DNA of 64,000 nt from Archilochus colubris. Lineage: Eukaryota; Chordata; Aves; Apodiformes; Trochilidae. The stretch is from positions 62,129,810 through 62,193,809 of the forward strand of contig CM041083.1 of NCBI GenBank assembly GCA_023079485.1, read 5' to 3'. The number at the start of each line of letters is the position of its first letter. Position 1 is the stretch's first letter. Made by a program: the position numbers and the translations under genes. This document shows, in pieces, positions 1 to 12,678 of this stretch. Under the pieces are notes generated by a model. The model made no database searches. It was not told the origin of the DNA and was given only the letters and a program-made list of their open reading frames with translations.

Positions 1-382
1 CGGTACAACTCCTACGACATCAGCAGGGACACGCTGTACGTCTCCAAATGTATATGCCTCATCACCCCTCTGCCCTTCATGCAAGCCTGCAAGAAGTTCC
101 TGATCCAGCTCTACAAGGCAGTGACCTCCCAGCAGCCACCACCTCTGCCCCTGGAGAGCTACATCCACAATATCCTCTACGAGGTGCCCCTGCCACCCCC
201 AGGGAGGTCGCTCAAGTTTTACGGTGTTTACGAGCCCATCATTTGCCAGAGACCTGGGCCCAACGAGCTGCCTCTCTCTGACTACCCCCTGCGGGAGGTC
301 TTTGAGCTGCTGGGGCTGGAGAACCTGGTCCAGGTTTTCACCTGTGTTCTTCTGGAGATGCAGATCCTTCTGTACTCACAAG
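1..382 (+). CDS. DENND5B: DENND5B exon 1 of window (5' truncated by window edge): end of u-DENN and start of c-DENN
   Basis: The reading frame is open from base 1 ([17 protein letters not shown]) to the donor CAA-G|GTAGGC. It encodes residues 1-127 and the first base of codon 128. [20 protein letters not shown] is the family-conserved junction between the u-DENN and c-DENN modules. PPPGRSLKF and [12 protein letters not shown] are typical c-DENN sequence. The exon begins upstream of the window, so its true start is not visible. [15 protein letters not shown] points to DENND5B rather than DENND5A. An internal ATG at 79 lies inside the domain and is not a start codon. Confidence 0.96.
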
Positions 383-1327
383 GTAGGCGCTCAGCTGGTG
401 ATGCGCATTGGGTCTCTTCCCAGTGGGAAGTTACTGGGCAGCTACAGATGCAAGATCTGATATAAAGTTGTTAATTTTCAGTAGGTGTGAGAAATGAAAA
501 AATGTGAGAGAAATCAGTCTTTCCCGGTGAAAGCACAAAATAATTGTTTCCTCCAGGCAGTCTGGATGCCAATTGTTTAATTATGCATTGTATTTATCAC
601 TTGTGACACCTAGCAATAGAATTCACTTAATTGTTACCCTTACACTGCCCTTGACCATGCTGGAGGACAGCATGAAACTCATCCTATCTTCTGCAGAAGT
701 CCCAGCAGACAGTAATATATTTTTCAGACAAAATTTTCACTTTCTTCTTCAAATTTCAGCACTATAATTAAGTTTGGTGAGATTTCCTCCCTCCTGTGTG
801 ATGGGTATATTCTGGTAAAGCACTGGAAATTTTTTAGCACTTAGAGGCTGAAGGTTTAATGCTGAGTTGGAGCTTCATGGGGTTACAGGGCATCCATTCA
901 TAATCCTGCTACAGATATTTGATAACTTTTCTGACAAGAATGCTGTTATGTATTTTTTGAGATACTTTAAAATTTAAATAGGCAAAGGTTAGCTATGTGG
1001 TCAGATGCTGTTTGTACAGCCTGTCCATACTGAAGTATGCCAGCATAAACTTTTGAAAATCTGGCCTTTACCTTTTCTGGTTGTCTGCAATAGTTCAGTA
1101 CTCTGCTACAAGTTCTGTGATTTATTTATTTTTTTATTTAGCACCAGGCATGCTCTGAGGTTTTATACCCCTATTACTCTTTCCTATATGATGGTGATAT
1201 TTGGGTACCAGAGGGCATGTGCTGCAGATGTTGTAATGCACCTCACTGCCTAAAAAAGTAAAGGTCAAGTTTCCTGCTGACTTTCAAGGGACTTTTTGGA
1301 GTCTTCTTGATGCCTGCCCATATTATT

Positions 1328-1890
1328 TGCTCCTGAACTTGGCACTGGTGAGGCCCCACCTCAAGTACTGTGTTCAGTTTTGGGCACTTCAATACAAAAA
1401 GGGCACTGAGGTGTTGGAGCAAGTCCAAAGAAGGGCAGCAAAGCTGGTGAAGGGTTTGGAAAACATCCCTTATGAGGAGTGTCTGAGGGTGTTGGGGCTG
1501 TACAGTCTGGGGAAAAGGAGGCTGAGGGGAGACCTTATCACTCTTTACAAATACCTGAAAGGAGATTGTGGTGAGAGTGGGGTTGGTCTCTTCTCAGTGG
1601 TGACAGATGACAAGACAAGGGGAAAGGGCTTCAAATTGTGTCAGGGAAGATTTAGATTGGATATCAGGAGAAAGTTCTCTACAGAAAGAGTTGTTGAGCA
1701 CTGGCACAGGCTCCCCAGGGAGCTGGTTGAGTCTCTATCCTTGAATGTGTTTAAAAATCACCTGGATATGGTGCCTGTAGACACGGTTTAGTGATGGGTC
1801 ATCAGAAATAGGATAATAGGGTTAGGACAAGGCTGGACTCAGTAATCTTGAAGGTCTTTTCCAGCCTGAGCAATTCCATGATTCTATGAT
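1328..1890 (+). mobile_element. CR1 LINE 3' fragment, sense to the gene
   Basis: The translation contains the end of the CR1 reverse-transcriptase [19 protein letters not shown], then [33 protein letters not shown] and [18 protein letters not shown]. The DNA ends with the avian CR1 3' signature (ATTCCATGATTCTATGAT at about 1873-1890). It is 5'-truncated, as usual for CR1. The final coding section is still open for 154 codons (1327-1791), which suggests moderate age or chance retention. There is no full ORF1 or endonuclease, so it cannot be autonomous. Confidence 0.93.
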
Positions 1891-4800
1891 TATCTGGGTT
1901 CCCAAATGGCTTCTGTGATGCTGAGCCTAAATTGGTAAACTAAGCCTGAGGCAAAAGTTGGTGGGAGTGGTTTCATCAGGCTAGAGAAATACCTGAGGTA
2001 TTATCTAGAGTTCTCAAGAGACAGGCATGGTTCAAGAAACAGACAGCTTGGAATGGAGAGGAGAGGATGAGAATTCATCTAAAATGAGCATGGGTAATGA
2101 ACCTTCAGGCTCCAAAAGTGAGTGGTGGGGCTTGTCATATAAAATAAAAGTCAGTAAGTGTGTAATAGAAATACTAATGAATAAATGACTGAGAAATGGG
2201 GAAAAATGTTCAGAGAGGTGGAAGGAGGGTAGTTCAGCAAATGACTGAATTCAAAGGTTTGTTAGTTCTTTGTGAAGCACTTCTCTACATGGACTCCAGG
2301 GATTTGCTTTCAAGAACTGGAAACGAAAGCTTTATCTCCTTTCAGTTTGAAGTGTGAGCAGAAATCCTGCTGTTAGTTTTGATTAGTCTGCCTTTCCCCT
2401 CCCTTTTGCTCCTGTGTGTGTGCTTAGTCCTTTCTTCCTCAGTTTGAATCATTTTGCTTTTGCCATTTGACAATAGGGTTTGACATTAAACAGCACCACA
2501 CTGAAATGCCTCCTCATCCCAGCTCATTGTTCCCCCCTGCTCCCTGCCTATGAACTGACTGAAAACTGAGGTTTTATTATTTTTTTTTTTTACTGTAAGA
2601 TAGTATCATGAGCAAAAATCGGCTTGTCAGATTATGTTTTAGTAATATTTTGTGCAGGAGTGCAACCTGCCTATGCATTACTTGTGTCCTTGAGACAGGT
2701 ACAAATTATCCACTGAATAAATTCAACTCAATTTTCAGTGCCACCAGAAGTTAGATAAATAAGAGAGGGTTTGTTTCTGGTTTTGTTTCGGTTTGTTTTT
2801 TTTCAATTACAGACTGTAATTTAAGGGTTTACTTTTTGTTTTCACTGTGAATTTAGTTGTTTTTTTTAAGAAAAATGACATAGTGAAAATTAATCCTCTC
2901 ACCTCCAAAATTCAGATATTTCTCCCCCACCTCCCTCTATTATTGGTGAAGCTAAAGATGTCCTTGGCATATCCTTACTTCTCTATCTGATAAACACAAC
3001 TTGATGGCACGTGGGGAAAAGCAGAGAGTTGTATTAGGGAAACACTATAATTATGTCAATAGCATCGTCATGCTGGTTCTCAGAGGTGAGGAATGTTGAG
3101 TGGAGGTCAATTGCAGAGCTTCAGTTTTGGCATATCCTGATAGCCAAGTGCTTGGCTAATTGTGTAATGTGGCTCCTTTTCAATGTCAGTCTTGAAATGC
3201 CTGAAAGAGAAACCAAAGCAGCTCTTTTCTTATATGAGACTGGAGAGTAGTGAAATCTCTTTAAGCTTTGAGATCCAGCCGGGAGAAATGCTTTCTTAAC
3301 TTCATGTGTTTCTCAAGGCAAAAGATGAAAAGAAGCTTTTGCCTGATGCTTGTTCTGCAATAATGAATGATTTTGGAAATTTGTTTTTCCTTCCCTTTCA
3401 ATGTATTAAAGGATGGACCCGCTGGACTGTTTCCAGTTGCCTGGTCTTGCTGCAGCCTTACCAAACTCGACACTAGTGACCATACAGTGCTAAGAACCTC
3501 AAACTTATCACCAAGCATTTGTCCTCCAAAGGCAAATTACATTTGGAGGCCAAGAAAGAGAGGGCTATGGAAACACTGAATACAACAGGTCGAGCAGCTT
3601 TAAGTCCTAAACTTTGCAGGCAAGCATGGGCAGTGAGCTGCCTACGAGAAGGGTGGTGGTCAAGTGGAGTTGGACCTGGTTCCTGACAGAGCTGCTGGTA
3701 ATGGCAGTGAGGGGCTGGCAGGAAGGTATCACAAAGACTGTACTGACTGTTCTGGAGTGGCTTTTATCTAGTCAAGTAGGAGTTGATGATGAAAAAGTTT
3801 ATTTTTAGCCATGTAGCCAAGGCATAATGTTTCCAGCAACCTCAACAAAGGCATCTGACTAAATGAAGAGTTGAAGGGTGTTGGGTGACTTTACACAGCT
3901 TGCCCTGGATGCGTTCCCAGCACAATACAAGAGTGTCTGGCACAGCTCTGCAGTGGGGATGAGCCCTATGGATAGCTGTTTGTACCATGGATGCTACTTT
4001 CATTTTAGGGTATCTAGTTGCTCTCTTCCTGTTGTTTCATGTGTGAGTGGTATTCCATCACTTGGGAAAATGAAGGGTTTGTAGCTGACTGTAACTTCAC
4101 TTTGCAGCTTTGGCGCTCAAGCAAAGGGGTAAAGGGACTGATGTAAAAGACTGATGAGGTCATTTTTTGAGCTCATTTTTAAGCTCTTTCATTTCCCAAA
4201 CATTTTGAACCATGTGTGGCTACCTTCATCCCTATTTCTCTCAGCTTTACGGTTTAAACTATAAAGCAGCCTGGTGCTAAAGAGCTGTCACTGTGGATTT
4301 ACAAACCACAGTTCAGGAACTGCTGGTGTGAATAATCACGTCCTTGTGGGGGAAAAGCCACTCTAACCAAAGCTTTTCAGTCTGAAGAGGTGAAATATCT
4401 GTGCAGCTTGGGAGCACCAAACAGTGCTGTGGCAGCATTAGGGTGAAACACAAAACAAGGCAAGGATAGCTGGGTAACTGTACTTGTGCCTAAATGGCAA
4501 GGGTGAAAAAACAAGTCATTACTGTTAATGGAGGCAGTGAGGGAATTAATCAAAATCTCTCTTGGTGGGTGTATACAAGAGACTTCTCTTGAGTGCTGAT
4601 TTTGGCTTGCAAAGTTGGTACAGAAAACTACCTGAAAGCACTAAAAATAGAACTCCTCTGGCTTCAGGTTACATCTTCCTGTATATAGAGAATACTTTTA
4701 AGTTTAAATAGGGCCAAAGCTTAACAATGGAGCTTTGAAAACCAAAAGGAGAGATTAGATATTTGTTCCCTGCAGTTTTTCAGGGGGCAGTCTTTGGATT

Positions 4801-7800
4801 GCAACCTTATAAACTTTGCCCTCTAAAAGCTTGGATTATGATGTGTTCTTGTGACTTTCAAAGGAAGGACCTCAGAATGACAAGACTCCCAATAAAGCAG
4901 AAAAAACTGATACAGAGTCATATTAGTTATCACTAAACAAGGCACACAGTGTGGCACACATCTAACATTGTGTAAGCTTGGGAGTTACAGACTTTCCTTT
5001 ATGCAACAGACTTGCTGTTGTAGTTTTATTATCATTTATTCAACCACAGAAAGTAATTTTCTTGCAAGTGCCATTTATTTTATTGAGAGCACAGCTCTCC
5101 CCTGCGACTGTGGAGATGTAAGGGTATTGTGAATCAGGCTTCCAGGTTATCCAAGTTAATAAGAGTCTGCAATAGCTGCCACAGTATCCTAAGGACCAGT
5201 CACAAGCTGCCACTTGTATGAGGTGTCTGGTGGAGAGAAAGGAATTAAACTGTGGGCTCTGCAGAAACCTCAGCAATCCATTTTATGTGTCTGCTTTTCC
5301 AGGGGTTTAAACAGGAGAGGGAACGCGAGGATGAGACAAAGATAAACTTCTTAGAGCTTAGGCTAATTTTACTTATTATAATTTCGAGCATTCCCCATGT
5401 TGCTTTTCAAAGGGCTTGAGTAATTGCTCCTCAAAGACTGAAATGTTATTTGCATTAATTTTTTCTTCTTCAATCTTAGAAATTATAAGACAAATAACTA
5501 CACGTATATATTGTCATCACCTAGAAAAAGGTGGCATCTGAAAGGTCTTGCCTACCAAATCTATTTTAAGGGAGATTAAAAGAAAATGAATATATGCATT
5601 ATGCATTTGCCTTTTAAAACATTTTTATGACAAAAAGTTATATAAACAACCTGTGCTTTTCTCTGCTTATTTAGCTAGTTGCATTCTGTGCTGGTATTGA
5701 TCAAAAACAGTCAAAGCTAAAGGTGAACAGTTTACATGGAGACAAAATGTGTCTGTGCTGCAATAGGGACCCAAGTATGGGGCCATTTTTTCATTAAAAG
5801 TCGCTCAGTTTTGTTAACTGAAGTCAATGTGGCCTTAAAAGTCAAGTTACTAAAGCAGCTTGGAACACAGAGGAGCTACTACAGGTCTGTAGTAAGATAA
5901 AAGCAGAGCAGCAATTCATTTAGAACATCCCCACTCCAGTTTATACCAACTGGGAAGCATAGAGGACAATTTGCCAACTGCTTTTACCTCTTTGTATGCA
6001 CACACCCCATCCCATCTCCCTCTTTTTTTTTTTTTTGGTTGGATTTTTGGATTTTCCCATTATAAGATATTCTTACCTTCTAAAAACAAGGTGTGGAGGA
6101 GAAGTTAAATTAGGCCTTGCATTTTACTTATGCCAAATGCCAGATAAATAACATGCGAGTCAATAATGGTCTTGAGCAAAATTGCTGCCCTCTAGAAGCC
6201 TGTGCCCTCCCTGCCATCCTGTGGGTCTGCCCCTGTACACAGGCATGAGCAGGGGGTTCCCTGTGTCATCAGAGGCATCTTCACAGGTCTTGTTGCTACC
6301 TTGTAAGCTCATCACAGACTTTTTCCCTGGTTTTGGAGGCTTAACCATGCTTGCAATGGGAGCTAATTGAGGTTTTCCTGTGAATTAATTTCTAAGGTGG
6401 CTCTTAATGATAAACTAATTTATGCTGAACCACTGGTGGCAGGCTGTAACATGGATAAATCATATAAATGGAAATTTATTGAAGTGGAAGCTTTGTGGTT
6501 TTCAGTTTTTTGTTGTGTTTTTTTTTTCTTTTCCCATTAAGCAGTTATCAGTGAGGGAAAGCAGAAGGAATTGGCCTCAGTTAATATCGACCTCAGGATG
6601 TTTCCCTTGGGGCAGAGCTGACTCCCAGGCTGAGAGGCTCATTCATAGTTCAGGTGACTACATGCAGCCTACTCTTGATCATCTGCTTTAAGAAAATCTT
6701 ATCTTTTCAGATTTGCATAAATTGCTTGCCTGCTTTTATCTTGCGATTTATATGCTGTGTTGAATGCAGGTAAATTCCCTCTTTGCTGGAGAAAACAAAG
6801 GTGGTGAAATGCTGTGGGTCATTCCCCAGGACTATCTGCTGGTTACAGCCCTGCATCACCAGCCTTCCCAAGGGCCCTAAGGGAAGCACTGGTGCAACAT
6901 GGTATCTGTGGTGAATAAACATTTCCTGCAGCAGATTTGTGCATGTTATCTGAACATCTCTTGAAAATCACCTGGTCTGGCTTCTCAGTCATCACAGCTG
7001 CCAGTGTACAAACCAGATGAAAGCTGGAAGCTTCCAGGGTGCTTTGAAGTCTTCAGCATTTATGTGTGTTGCTTCTATGGAGCTATTGAGATTTGATTTG
7101 AAGACCTTCGCTTTCATAAACAATTTTTGTCTCAGATCTGAATTTCAGATTTCCTCTTTCATCTGCAGAATGCTATATACATTACAGAGCTGAAGGAGCA
7201 GAGCCATTAGACAGGTCTTATAACTGTCAGGTGCAATTCCTGACTCATGATCAGAGCAAAATATTAATATTTATAGTTTTTCCAATATACCTGGCTCAGC
7301 TAATCCTTGTCTTGTCTTGTTAAAAAAAGTAACAGTTGGACAGCAATTGCTAATAACACTTTTACTGAAGAGGTTGCATGTGGAAAAGCAGTTAGTCACA
7401 AGAATGTTTTAAAGCTTGTTCATGTGTTTCCCTCTGAAGAACTAGCTCTTCTTCCTTGATTGATTGATTAATTTAATTGAATTATTTTAACTTTTTTTTA
7501 TTATTTTCTCTGTTGTTGGCCTTGCTTTGTTTAAAACTATCACTTAGAATAATTTTCTTCCTTTTGATAAGGTGTCCTTTGAGCACGTAATCTGATTATT
7601 ATCCTCCAGGATACATTTTTACATATATGCTTTGCTTTGCAAAGCTGCTGTTACACTTTATGCGTGCTCAAAAAGCTGTAGAGAAAAGGAAGTGGTGTCC
7701 AGGTAACCCATCTTTTCAAATGCTCCCAAGTACTTTCAAACTGTACATAAAGCAGAGCTTAAAAAAGGAAAAGAAAAGAGGAGGCATGGTCTATTTTTAA

Positions 7801-10800
7801 AGCAGTGTACTGGATTTAGAAGACCCAGGCTGTGACTCCATCTCTGCAGTAGGCTTTGTACCTTCCTTTGGTAGGTTACTGGAACAAGGAGCTGGAAACC
7901 TGCCAAATTGTTCTTTCATTTAGGAAGGTTGGGTGTGTTGAAACTGGAGTAACACAGTTCTGATCACAGCAAGAATGCTGTTGCTGGTTTGAATGAGTGT
8001 GTGTGTGTACTCCTACACAGGCCTGATAATCAAAAATCTTGTGCTTGGGCATTTCCTGAGAAGGTACCAGGTGAATTTCTCCTCTCTTTGATTACAACCA
8101 AAGATTTGAACCTGTTTTTGAAGTAGCATCTGAAGGAGGGAGGCCTCAGATGTTCTGGGCAGAGGTAACACTGATTTCCTGTTCTCCTCTCAAAGAATTT
8201 TTTTTTTTTTTCTCTGCAGTATGGGAAGGATTTTGTAGGAGGAAAACCAATTTTTATCCTGAGCTTAACATCTCAGAGCTTCTATGCCCAATCTGTGAAA
8301 TGAAAGGAGAAGGATTATTTTGTTTTCTCAGTCGATGCCTGTGTTTGGACTTTAAGCTCCTTGGGATAGATATTTCTGCATGCACAGTATCTGCTGTAAT
8401 TCCATGCTGACTGGGTTTTGTCCTGTTACTGTATTATGGAAACTCAACATCAAGACAAGTAGTTCCCCAATTTTGCTCTCTTTCAAAAAAAACCCCAACA
8501 TTTATAGTGAGTTGATGTTCAAAGGCTGAAACCAGACCCATCTCTCACACAAAATAGAGATTTGTAATTACACAGGAACCCCTTAGGGTTTACATTTTGA
8601 GCATCACATTGCACCTTGTGGGCCATGTGAGTATTTCCAGACCTTTGCAAAGTGTGGTTTATGCAGCAGAACTGCTGCCCCACTACAGAGTTACCTGGTG
8701 AGCCCAGGGAAGTGGGAAGCAGGGGTTTGGCCAAGGGCCCCCAGCAGATGCTGCCAGAGCAAGGGATTTGGTCTGGCATCTTTGAACTGGATTCTGTTGC
8801 CCTCTTCTTCATGCAAGGAGGAGGTTAAGTGTGAGACACAGCCCCCTGCCAAATCCAGCTGAAGTGTGGTTCTTAGGAGGCAGCAGCTGCAATAGAAACC
8901 ATAAGGGCCAATTTCGTTGAGATTGCCTTCCCTGAGCAGTTCCTTTTGGAAAATGTCCTGTATGAAAATTAGAAATTTAACTCTGCTGTAGGGGCTTTGC
9001 TTGGTGATGTTCCCTGTCCCAAGATGGAAGAGTGAGGGATGCAGGTAGGGCTGCCAACAAAATAAACACTGTGGTATGATGTATCATCACTTTGGGAGAG
9101 GGGAGAAATTAAAAACTGAAAGGAAGAAAGTGATACAGTGATGCAAGTAGGAGAGGTGGAGCAATCCAGTGGAAATGAGATCCAGGAGAAGAGAAATTTA
9201 AATCCAAAAGCTCATCTGCAAACTGCAGAGAAACATTTCTGGTGTTTGGGATGTTCAGTAAGTCTCCAGATCTTCTGGAGGAAGTGTCCTTTCTCCACTG
9301 ACCCAGGCTGGGGCTGTGCAGTAAAGAGAAGGAGGGGAAGCCCTGAGCTCGGGTCTCCAGTGTCCACTACTTATTTCTGTACCCAGGAATGATTTTACAC
9401 AGATTAAATCTTTGCTCTGGTGGCAGCAGTTGCAGCTGTGGGACAGCATCATGGGCTACAACCTTCTGCTCATGCATTTAAATAGCCAGTAGCAGCCTTG
9501 TTGGCATTGCCAGGCCTCTTCCTGCATGCAACATGGTGTACACTGCATGGGGTGGGTGAGCTCTGATTTATTTCAGTGATCTCAGGAAACTGCCTTGATT
9601 TGAGCCATTCGTCACTCTGAGTTTGTGACCTTCTGTGTATATCACCCAGGCAGAGTTTTTACTTTTTGTATCCTTTCCAGATGTTTCCTAATGTCAGATG
9701 GATGGGAAACAGAACTGTTGTGTCCTCGCTCTGCTCAACCAAAAGGCCTTTCTCAAAAAACACTTCCTAAATGGGAATCTAATCCCCTATTCTAGCTCTG
9801 AAGGCTGGAGTACGATCAGAGAGCAGTTTTGCTGCCTGGGCCTCTCATTCATAAAATATCAGGCAAAACTTGGGCTGCACTTGGAGATTGTTATCAAAGT
9901 CTAATGGTGATGTTGGGATAGGATCTGGAAACACCCTCCCCCTGATGCAAGCACACACAGTTTATACAAACTCTGATTTTTCCATCAGCCTCCATTCTTT
10001 TCATTCTTTTTTTTTTTTCTTTTTTTTTCCCACCTCTTTTTCTTTCTCTCATTTGGGGAAATGTAGGAGTCCCTCGTTCTAAATAACCATATAAGCTTAC
10101 CTCAGATGCAAGAATCTCTCAAACGAAAAAGCCTTTCTGCCTTACAGTATAGGTGTCTAACCTTGTACAGGCTTGAAAGCTAAATACAAAGAAACTAGGG
10201 TTTCTTACTTCATTAAACAACTATCAAAAGAACCATTTCCAGATGTTTCAAATTCTTTTTTTCTGGCAGTGCCTGGGAACTTCTGTCTTTCAGGGAAAAC
10301 AGCTATGTATGGAATTGTTTTTATCTCTGCTAATTGCTAGAAAACATTGCTAAATGGTAATTAGCCCATTAATTTGGTCATCAATATTTAAAAAAAACAA
10401 CAGCATTCATTATAATCAGTTGGTTACAAAACTTGTTCTAGTGACTCTGTTAAATATTATGAATAGCATCAAAGAAGAGCAAGCAAGCATTTCTAGTTGA
10501 ATGTCCTTATCTAAAATTACACTTGCAGCTTTGCTGTGAAGACCTCTTATTTCACATGCTATGTAGATCAGAAAAGACTTTGAAATAGCCTCATGCATCC
10601 TTTCTGTATTTGATTTTTATCTTTCTTAACCTTTAAAGATTTCAGAGCTACAAAGTGTAGCTTCACCAATAGGTGTTGTAAGTTGATTCTGAATAAGTGC
10701 TCCTCAACAAGGCATTCAGTGGATGTGTAGAATTACAAAGGGAGAGATTCATAAATGGCTGATCTGTAGCCAGGAATGGTTCTGGGGAGTAACCTTGAGA

Positions 10801-11949
10801 CTGACTTGTATGCAGGAAAATAATTTTGGAAGATTGAATGACTAGCTATTAGTAAGACAAGATGAAAAATGTTTCTGCCCTGCTGGCTGACCTGCTGAAG
10901 ATCAAGCCTGGTTTTCCACGGAGAGGTGCTTGCAAGAAGGAGAATTGGTTATGCAATTTGTTGTTTTAATTTGCATGTTTATTGAAGTGCATCTTTCCAG
11001 TGACCTCCTCATAGCTAAGTGGTGTCAGATGACAGAGCTTCTGTTGTTGCTGATGTCTAGCAGGGTATCAGGCTGGCCTGTTTGAGAAACTGGAAGGGTA
11101 AGGCAAGGTTCCTGCCCAGGCCAAACTAATCAGTGGGGCTGCCAGAAAAAAGCCTTCCTACCCACCTCAAAACCAGAGCGTTCATACATCTTTCATTTCA
11201 TGAAACTGGGCAGAGGGGCTAGGAGAGGTGGGCAACAGCCCAGGTGTTACCAAGGATCTGGTCTTGGTGAAGCTGAAAAATCCCTCAGTTGCTCAAGCCA
11301 AAGCTTGTGAGACTTGTCTGGCATTGATGAGAACTGGTTTTGCATGGAGCCATAGTGGAGACATCCCTTCTGCCACTCTTGCCACTCTGATGACACCGCC
11401 ATGCACTGAAGCTGGGAGAACAACTCTTTTTGCAAATAATAGAGAAGCTTTCACAAGTGGCAGAGCTGCACAATGGGAATCAGAAGTGACTCCTCTACTT
11501 GTCTATGCAATGTAGAAGCTGTGGTAGTATAGAGCATCTTACAAGGCTCAGGGGTCCTCACTTGTTTCCTGATGTCTGCAGTTTGAGATTTACTGTAAGG
11601 ATAACCATCTCTTCAATATCAACATGTGATTTTCTTTTTTTTTAAATTATTATTTATTGAAAAAAAAAAATTCTCAAATTCAGGTTCCCTCATTTATAGT
11701 AAAAAATAGGTTGTCATATTGCATCACACCAGCGGGATATTTGAGAAGTAATTTGCTCTTATGCAAATTCAGAAATATTCTTTCAGCTCAGCTGTATTGA
11801 ATTAAATTTTAATTAAAATAAAGCATTTACTTGAATCAAAACATTGCAGAGCAATAAATTAGTGGATTAACTACCAATTTGGGAATATAATGCAATATAA
11901 ATATGTTAACTGTACAGAATATTTTTCAGAACTAAAGTTCTGTTAGACT

Positions 11950-11976
11950 TCTTTTGATTCTTTTGATTCTTTTGAT
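11950..11976. repeat. 9-bp unit tandem triplicate (TCTTTTGAT x3)
   Basis: Three perfect head-to-tail copies of TCTTTTGAT lie in an AT-rich part of intron 1. This looks like a simple slippage array with no evident function. Confidence 0.9.
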
Positions 11977-12490
11977 TTTACTTTAAAAATGCTTTTAAAT
12001 ACTTAGGGACTATAAACTTCTGCTAGTCTGTGGCCAAGACAAGTCTCCTGGAAAATCCATTTAGCCTCAATTAGTAGCAAGTGGAGCAAAAGCAGGCAAG
12101 CAGCAAGAAGCAGGAAAGCTCTAGCCAATATTTCCTTGAAGTTCACTTCTTCCTTCTTTTCCCCTTGTAAAAAACCCACACACTTTTTATAGAATTGGTG
12201 TATTATTATCTTGTATATTAGATAGAAAGTTTGCTATACTTTTAATAATTTAATGATAGGATAGATCTAAATAAGAAATTAATATTTATGTTCAGCAACT
12301 TCTTCCTGGGAGGGGGGTAATGAATTTTGACAAATTAAAGCATGTTTAAGTATTGTCTCACTTTCAAAATTAGATCTTCCCATGTAAACATAGTTCCTGT
12401 CTTGTTTTGTCACTGATGTCCTTGCCAGACAGAGTTCAAAAGCAAAATACAAAGATGATTCAATGTCTGTCTGTCTCTCTCCCTGTCTAG

Positions 12491-12678
12491 ATTATCAGCG
12501 TCTGATGACAGTGGCAGAGGGGATCACGACGCTGCTGTTCCCATTCCAGTGGCAGCACGTGTATGTCCCCATCCTTCCTGCCTCCCTCCTCCATTTCCTG
12601 GATGCTCCCGTTCCTTACCTGATGGGGCTGCAGTCTAAGGAGGGAACGGACCGCTCCAAGCTGGAGCTGCCTCAGGAG
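12491..12678 (+). CDS. DENND5B: DENND5B exon 2: c-DENN core
   Basis: Acceptor CTGTCTAG|AT completes the split Asp codon from exon 1, and donor GAG|GTCAGT ends on a codon boundary. It encodes residues 128-190, [20 protein letters not shown] through RSKLELPQE. The block [20 protein letters not shown] followed by [11 protein letters not shown] is the most conserved part of the c-DENN domain, part of the Rab-binding and GEF module. The variable loop [12 protein letters not shown] matches the DENND5B type. The length, 188 nt, restores the frame exactly. Confidence 0.97.

Larger units (their letters stand above)
383..12490 (+). other. DENND5B: Intron 1 (12.1 kb)
   Basis: Donor GTAGGC and acceptor CTGTCTAG. 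The intron contains a sense CR1 fragment (listed separately), several T-rich runs (around 2580, 6007, 8189 and 10010), a GATTGATTGATT-type patch near 7460 and a 9-bp triplicate at 11950-11976. Open frames here are short and unrelated to known proteins. I see no convincing additional exon. Confidence 0.9.
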
